This document shows positions 59,994-64,000 of a stretch of 64,000 bases of DNA, one piece after another. The stretch's first letter is position 1. Each line of letters opens with the position of its first letter. The notes beneath the pieces are model-generated. The model was given only the letters and a program-made list of their open reading frames with translations. It was not told the origin of the DNA and made no database searches. A program made the translations under genes and the position numbers. The DNA is taken from positions 1-64,000 of the forward strand of contig CACJRP010000002.1 in NCBI GenBank assembly GCA_902595825.1, given 5' to 3'. The stretch is from an uncultured Bacteroidota bacterium. GTDB taxonomy: Bacteria > Bacteroidota > Bacteroidia > Flavobacteriales > Flavobacteriaceae.

Positions 59994-61502
59994 ATGAAAG
60001 GAATTTCTTATTATTTGATTTTTTTAAAAACAATAGTATTGCAGTGCCAGGAAATATATTTACAGGTTACAGATAGCATTACAAAGAATCCTATACCATT
60101 TACAACCATTTTAACAAACTTTAATTACAATACAATTTCCAATGAAGAGGGCTTTTTCCGAGTTTTAAAATCAACTAATTTTTCAAATAAAGATTCTTTA
60201 TTTATAAGTTGTATGGGTTTCAACGAATATAAGGGTGCAATTGTTGATTTAAAACAACCAGTAATAGAGCTCAGTGAAAAGACAATAAAACTTAATTCTA
60301 TAATTCTAACATCTCAAAATTTAGATGCTTACGATATAATTAAAAAGGTTAAGGAGAAAATAGATGATAAATATTTAACTAGTTATTCTAAAAAAAGATT
60401 CTTTATGAGAGAATCTTTTTTTCAAAAATGGGATAAAATGAAGATGGAAATTGAAAAATCATCAATCAGTGAATTAAATAGGAAATTTTGGGATTCAATA
60501 TTCAAATCAATTCCCAAAAAAGACTCATGGCATACCGAATCACTCGGTCAAATTTACGGTGATTGGAGCAAAGAAAATCAAAAACTTGAAATTATTAGAG
60601 CTGTGGATCTTGCCGATACTATTAACGAAAAAGGATATGAACAAATTGAAAAAAAGATTGCTGAAATTTTAAATAAGCGAACAAAAGAAAATTCTTATTT
60701 CAAATTTAAATCAGGAATTTTCAGCACTAAGGTTGACAGGGAAGAACTGATTGAAGAAAGCATAGATAATATTAAACAAGACTCAACAATTATTAAAAAA
60801 CAACTAGAAAAAAAGAATATTGAAAATGAAAATTTTTATAAAAACAGAAAAAGTCAAATATCAAGAATATACGACGGCATCTATAAGAAAGGACTAAAGT
60901 TTGAATTTTTAAAAAAATCTTATTTATATGATTTTAAAATTATTTCCTATTCTTATGAAGGAGAGATACCAGTTTATAAAATAAAATTTAAGCCTAGATC
61001 CTCAAAAGGAAAATATAGTGGTGATATCTGGATTGATTCAGAAAATTTTTCTATTATGAAGATTGAGCAGCAAAATAATAAAGTTTTAAGAGATTTTTCA
61101 TTGTTTGGGATATCTTTTGAATTGTACTATCACAGAGCTACTGTTGTTTTTAGCCATTTTTCTACTGAAAAATACCAACTTCAATTCTTAGAATCAGAAT
61201 TTAAGTTTAAATCTGGAATCAATAGACCAATAAAGATTGTAGAAAAAAATAAATATGTTCGAGGAAGAAGGAAACAAAATGAGCTATTAGCAAGAATTAA
61301 TTTCAGCTTAGACCAAAGTTCAAAAACCACTTTGATTGTATTTGAAGACATACCAATTAATGAAGAAGAGTACAGTAAAATAGAGGAACAAAAAAGATTT
61401 AAACAAGATAAACTTCACTCTTATGATCCAAAATACTGGAAAGATTATTCTGTAATAGAACCAAATCAGGCAATTAAATCGTTTAAAGTTAATTCTAACT
61501 GA
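59994..61502 (+). CDS. Carboxypeptidase-regulatory-like domain protein, exported
   Basis: 502 residues. A probable signal peptide (KGISYYLIFLKTIVLQC; Cys17 could also be a lipid site) is followed by QEIYLQVTDSITKNPIPFTTILTNFNYNTISNEEGFFRV, the CarboxypepD_reg-like beta-sandwich found at the N-terminus of many Bacteroidota surface proteins. The rest is a charged helical region (DAYDIIKKVKEKIDDKYL) and a beta-rich C-terminal half (YEGEIPVYKIKFKPRSSKGKYSGDIWIDSENFSIMKIEQ). No TonB plug or barrel is evident. Function unknown; it is cotranscribed with uvrB by spacing but probably unrelated. Converges on the S10 gene with one base between the stops. Confidence 0.82.
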   Translation: MKGISYYLIFLKTIVLQCQEIYLQVTDSITKNPIPFTTILTNFNYNTISNEEGFFRVLKSTNFSNKDSLFISCMGFNEYKGAIVDLKQPVIELSEKTIKLNSIILTSQNLDAYDIIKKVKEKIDDKYLTSYSKKRFFMRESFFQKWDKMKMEIEKSSISELNRKFWDSIFKSIPKKDSWHTESLGQIYGDWSKENQKLEIIRAVDLADTINEKGYEQIEKKIAEILNKRTKENSYFKFKSGIFSTKVDREELIEESIDNIKQDSTIIKKQLEKKNIENENFYKNRKSQISRIYDGIYKKGLKFEFLKKSYLYDFKIISYSYEGEIPVYKIKFKPRSSKGKYSGDIWIDSENFSIMKIEQQNNKVLRDFSLFGISFELYYHRATVVFSHFSTEKYQLQFLESEFKFKSGINRPIKIVEKNKYVRGRRKQNELLARINFSLDQSSKTTLIVFEDIPINEEEYSKIEEQKRFKQDKLHSYDPKYWKDYSVIEPNQAIKSFKVNSN

Positions 61503-61503
61503 G

Positions 61504-62991
61504 TTAATACTTAGCGGGTTTACTCCCAGGTAGAGTTTTTAAAATAAATTCTCTTAAGTCGTCGTTCGCCTTTTTCAAGTCCTCCTTTCGAAGATACATC
61601 ATATGACCACTTCGGTAACCTTTAAAATGCATTCTGTCTCTTAGCTTACCGCTAGGATCAATTTGCCATTGAGTATATTTGGCAGCAAAATATGTCGTTG
61701 CCCCATCATAATAACCTGACTGAGTTAAAATATTTAAGTACGGGTTTTGAGCCATAGCCTGTCTTAGATCTTCTCTCGTATTTAAATTGTCATCTTCCCA
61801 AGGATGAACTGGTCCAAACATATTATACTTTATATCTGTTTTAAATTTTAGTTCATTTAAAATATATTGGTTAATCGCAGGAGTAAATGAATGTTCCCAA
61901 GAATCTAATTCTGAATTATAATCTGGATTATCACCAGATTGCTTTCTATCTATTCCTTTGTATCTAGAATCAAGTCTACCGACGGTGAATCCCTCATCTC
62001 TTAAAAGTTCCTTCCAAAAAAAACTTTCAGGCAAATCAAGATTATGTTGAAGAATAACCTTTTCTGAAATTCCAGAAAAGTAGGACATTTTTTTAGCAAT
62101 TTTTTCTTTTTCATTTAAAGGTAAGGCCCCTCCTTTTGCAATAGCTGGAATCAATTTATTGATAGCATAATCCTCAGAAATAGGTAAAACATCCAAAAGG
62201 TCTAACTTTTGCAAGTCTTCATTTAATTTGTTGTGATACCACGAAGCAGCTGTATAATAAGGTAAATTCAAAGCCGATGAAACAGGACCCCCTACTCTAA
62301 GAGTTCTATAATCTGCTGGTGAAACAAGAATTACACCATTCAAATACATCCACTGTTTATTTTGTAATGCCAGGGAAAGTCCCATGACCCTTGTACCTCC
62401 GTAACTTTCTCCAATTAAATATTTTGGAGCATCCCATAAATTGTTTCTTGTGACAAATGTATTTAGCCATTCTGATAAATAAGAGATATCTGCACTTATA
62501 CCAAAAAACTTTTCTCTTTTAGGATATTCTCCATTTACTTTGTGCATTCTAGAATAAGCTGTATTTACTGGATTGATAAAAACTATATCTGCTGTATCCA
62601 ATATAGAATAGGGGTTATTTTTATAACCATATGGCTGAATAGGATATCCTTCATCATCGATTTTTAAGATTCTTGGTCCAGTGTAAGCTAAATGCATCCA
62701 TACTGATGCTGAGCCGGGGCCTCCATTGAATGAAAAAATAATTGGTCTATAATTATCACTAACATCGGTCCTTCTATAAAAAGTGTAGAATAGAGAAGCC
62801 TCTACTACCCCATCCTTATTCCAAACTGGTTGCGTTCCAGTCTCAGCAACGTAACTAATTTTCTTGCCATTTATATAAGTCTGGTGATTTGTTTTTACAA
62901 TTGTATCTATTGGCAAAGATCTATTTTGCGAAAACGAAATATTCAAAAACAAAATAGAAATTATGATAAATAAGTGATTTTGATTAATCAT
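61504..62991 (-). CDS. Secreted S10-family serine carboxypeptidase
   Basis: 495 residues. Signal peptide to about residue 21 (IIISILFLNISFSQ). Catalytic Ser is in YLIGESYGGTRVMGL (about 190-204, S near 195); LTQSGYYDGATTYFAAKY carries the Asp region (about 414); RSGHMMYLRKEDL holds the His (about 465). IFSFNGGPGSASVWMHLAYTGPRIL is the oxyanion GGPG block. All four are the S10 signature. It should trim C-terminal residues of peptides outside the cytoplasm, a peptide-scavenging role. Single gene; its promoter box lies inside the T-tract of the hsp20 terminator. Confidence 0.94.
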   Translation of the reverse strand: MINQNHLFIIISILFLNISFSQNRSLPIDTIVKTNHQTYINGKKISYVAETGTQPVWNKDGVVEASLFYTFYRRTDVSDNYRPIIFSFNGGPGSASVWMHLAYTGPRILKIDDEGYPIQPYGYKNNPYSILDTADIVFINPVNTAYSRMHKVNGEYPKREKFFGISADISYLSEWLNTFVTRNNLWDAPKYLIGESYGGTRVMGLSLALQNKQWMYLNGVILVSPADYRTLRVGGPVSSALNLPYYTAASWYHNKLNEDLQKLDLLDVLPISEDYAINKLIPAIAKGGALPLNEKEKIAKKMSYFSGISEKVILQHNLDLPESFFWKELLRDEGFTVGRLDSRYKGIDRKQSGDNPDYNSELDSWEHSFTPAINQYILNELKFKTDIKYNMFGPVHPWEDDNLNTREDLRQAMAQNPYLNILTQSGYYDGATTYFAAKYTQWQIDPSGKLRDRMHFKGYRSGHMMYLRKEDLKKANDDLREFILKTLPGSKPAKY

Positions 62992-63001
62992 GCTTTTTTT
63001 T

Positions 63002-63009
63002 CAAATTTA
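63002..63009 (-). promoter_or_regulatory. -7 box of the S10 peptidase gene
   Basis: TAAATTTG on the minus strand (63009 to 63002), 10 nt before ATG 62991. It abuts the T-tract of the hsp20 terminator, so terminator and promoter are fused end to end. Confidence 0.45.
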
Positions 63010-63038
63010 AAAAAAAAGCGGCTTTAAGATAAGCCGCT
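63009..63038 (-). terminator. Intrinsic terminator of hsp20
   Basis: AGCGGCTT/AAGCCGCT (63017-63024 with 63031-63038), 6-nt loop, then nine T on the minus strand. It lies 22 nt after the hsp20 stop. Confidence 0.88.
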
Positions 63039-63060
63039 CTAATTATTTAGTTAAAATAAA

Positions 63061-63489
63061 TTACTTTACTTCAATTAATTTTCTAGATTTTGAAATTACT
63101 TCTTTTAATTTGGGTAAAGTAATGGTTAAAATACCGTTAGTGTAAATAGCCTTTATTTTACTTTGATCTACCTCTTTAGGTAATGAAAAAGTTCTATGAA
63201 ATGAATTATAATTAAATTCTTGCCTATTGTAATTGAAACTATCTTTTAGTTCTTTTTCTCGCTTAGAAGTTGAGGAAACTGAAATTAAATCATTTTCAAT
63301 TTCAATTTCAAAATCTTTTTTATCCATTCCAGGAACAGCAATTTCAAGTAGATATTGATTATCCTTTTCAATTGAATTCACGGCTGGAAAAGTGTTGTTA
63401 TAAGTTTCGAAGTTAAACCATCTATCATCAAATAATTCATCCATTAATGTAGGGTTCCATCTATTTAAATTTGTTGTAATTAAATTCAT
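63061..63489 (-). CDS. Hsp20/alpha-crystallin small heat-shock protein
   Basis: 142 residues, ATG start. The alpha-crystallin domain covers about residues 35-125: VNSIEKDNQYLLEIAVPGMDKKDFEIEIENDLISVS, then SFHRTFSLPKEVDQSKIKAIYTNGILTITLPK with the A-x-x-x-n-G-v-L consensus (AIYTNGILTITLPK). It ends in a short extension ISKSRKLIEV with an I-x-I/V-like motif. An ATP-independent holdase. The intergenic region upstream has two related palindromes, a candidate stress operator. Confidence 0.95.
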   Translation of the reverse strand: MNLITTNLNRWNPTLMDELFDDRWFNFETYNNTFPAVNSIEKDNQYLLEIAVPGMDKKDFEIEIENDLISVSSTSKREKELKDSFNYNRQEFNYNSFHRTFSLPKEVDQSKIKAIYTNGILTITLPKLKEVISKSRKLIEVK

Positions 63490-63548
63490 AATATTTAAGT
63501 TTTTAAGTTCAATTATATATTAGCAAAACACATACCATCCATATTTAG

Positions 63549-63594
63549 ATGTCATTTTGACATTACATTTGCTAAAATTAGTGACAAAATGTCT
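63549..63594. promoter_or_regulatory. Paired palindromes upstream of hsp20
   Basis: ATGTCA-TTT-TGACAT (63549-63563) is a perfect palindrome with 3-nt centre. Eighteen nt further, TGACA-AAA-TGTCT (63582-63594) is an imperfect one with the half sites in the opposite order; its last base is the last base of the sucC stop codon. They lie 60-105 bp upstream of the hsp20 ATG. They do not resemble CIRCE or CtsR sites as I know them. Regulator unknown. Confidence 0.45.
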
Positions 63595-64000
63595 TATTTT
63601 ATGACTTCTTGAACTTTATCAGCAGCCTCTTTAAAATCAATTGCTGAAAGTACATTTAAATTTGAATTGTCGATTATTTCTTTAGCTATATCTGAATTTG
63701 TTCCTTGAAGTCGAACTATAATTGGGACATTTATATTCTTGATATTTTTATAAGCCTCGACAATCCCATTAGCAACCCTATCACATCTAACTATTCCTCC
63801 GAAAATATTTATAAGTATTGCTTTAACACTTGGATCTTTAAGAATAATTCTAAATCCTTTTTCAACTCTTTCTGCATCCGCTGTACCACCAACATCAAGA
63901 AAATTTGAAGGCGAACCTCCCGCTTGTTTAATCAAATCCATAGTTGCCATTGCAAGACCGGCTCCATTTACCATACAACCAACATTTCCGTCTAGGTCGA
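63594..64000 (-). CDS. sucC: Succinate-CoA ligase (ADP-forming) beta subunit, 3' part
   Basis: Only the C-terminal ~135 residues are in the window; the frame is open to base 64000 and an internal Met at 63974 is not the start. LDGNVGCMVNGAGLAMATMDLIKQAGGSPSNFLDVGGTADAERV is the typical SucC C-terminal ligase domain (CoA-ligase fold), followed by AILINIFGGIVRCDRVANGIVEAY and VPIIVRLQGTNSDIAKEII. With SucD it makes succinyl-CoA reversibly with ATP/GTP in the TCA cycle. The stop lies 104 bp upstream of the hsp20 ATG on the same strand. Confidence 0.96.
   Translation of the reverse strand, partial: DLDGNVGCMVNGAGLAMATMDLIKQAGGSPSNFLDVGGTADAERVEKGFRIILKDPSVKAILINIFGGIVRCDRVANGIVEAYKNIKNINVPIIVRLQGTNSDIAKEIIDNSNLNVLSAIDFKEAADKVQEVIK

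Overview
The window is 64 kb of AT-rich chromosomal DNA (roughly 30% G+C by eye) from a member of the Bacteroidota, most likely a marine, streamlined Flavobacteriia. The lineage call rests on several things: lineage-typical families (GldI, DUF3810, DUF5683, DUF3089, paired DUF368, OstA-like, DUF349, flavobacterial-type LepB), flavobacterial gene orders (ribH-small membrane protein-mutL-rhomboid-rhomboid-EEP; ruvX-def-mazG; spoT-fur-purA-ostA), many Cys lipoproteins, and Bacteroidota promoter boxes (TAnnTTTG) in place of sigma70 -10 boxes. I see no insertion sequence, prophage, CRISPR array or rRNA. The window is nearly all coding and no gap exceeds 300 bases.

Layout. 1-10.4 kb is the cell-surface region: a secreted parallel beta-helix/BspA-type protein cut by the window edge, tRNA-Arg(ACG), a lipoprotein, an SCP2-like protein and a 2,133-residue surface protein with a BNR/sortilin-like head and about twelve 100-residue tandem domains. 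10.4-17.7 kb holds two exported sugar-metabolism-like proteins (TIM-barrel isomerase, Gfo/Idh/MocA), a DUF3089 lipoprotein, an acyltransferase, a CoA-type Nudix hydrolase, a cyclophilin lipoprotein, a candidate structured RNA with a strong terminator, and oxyR. 17.9-25.6 kb has tRNA-Pro(GGG) and a co-directional run: PQQ-type sugar dehydrogenase, cytochrome c, divIC, parA, parB, DUF5683, dapB, lepB, wbqC-like. 25.5-31.5 kb is a seven-gene minus-strand operon (TPR, ribH, small membrane protein, mutL, two rhomboids, EEP nuclease).

31.6-38.3 kb: recF, a lipocalin-like lipoprotein, DUF721, ndk, then nrnA-like DHH phosphoesterase, gldI, a cyclophilin-FKBP fusion, DUF3810 and a TrmH-type methyltransferase. 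38.3-51.1 kb: spoT/rel, fur, purA, OstA-like, class III aminotransferase, TPR protein, two DUF368 (PopT-like) transporters, aroE, DUF349. 51.1-64 kb: mazG, def and ruvX (minus), divergent dapD-tsaC-cca-ctaA, an unrecognised kinase-like protein divergent from uvrB, a carboxypeptidase-regulatory-like protein, S10 peptidase, hsp20 and the 3' part of sucC.

Most genes are core housekeeping functions. The more unusual signals are: (i) repeated TAnnTTTG -7 boxes only 3-11 nt from ATG codons, implying leaderless or near-leaderless mRNAs; (ii) two genes whose conserved N-termini require ATT starts; (iii) divergent genes whose start codons abut or overlap (15610/15611, 58009/58019); (iv) a structured-RNA candidate upstream of oxyR; (v) an uncharacterised protein whose motif order resembles a kinase fold; (vi) a ~135-residue insertion in the sugar dehydrogenase; (vii) paired palindromes upstream of hsp20. 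No single undescribed multi-gene system was evident.
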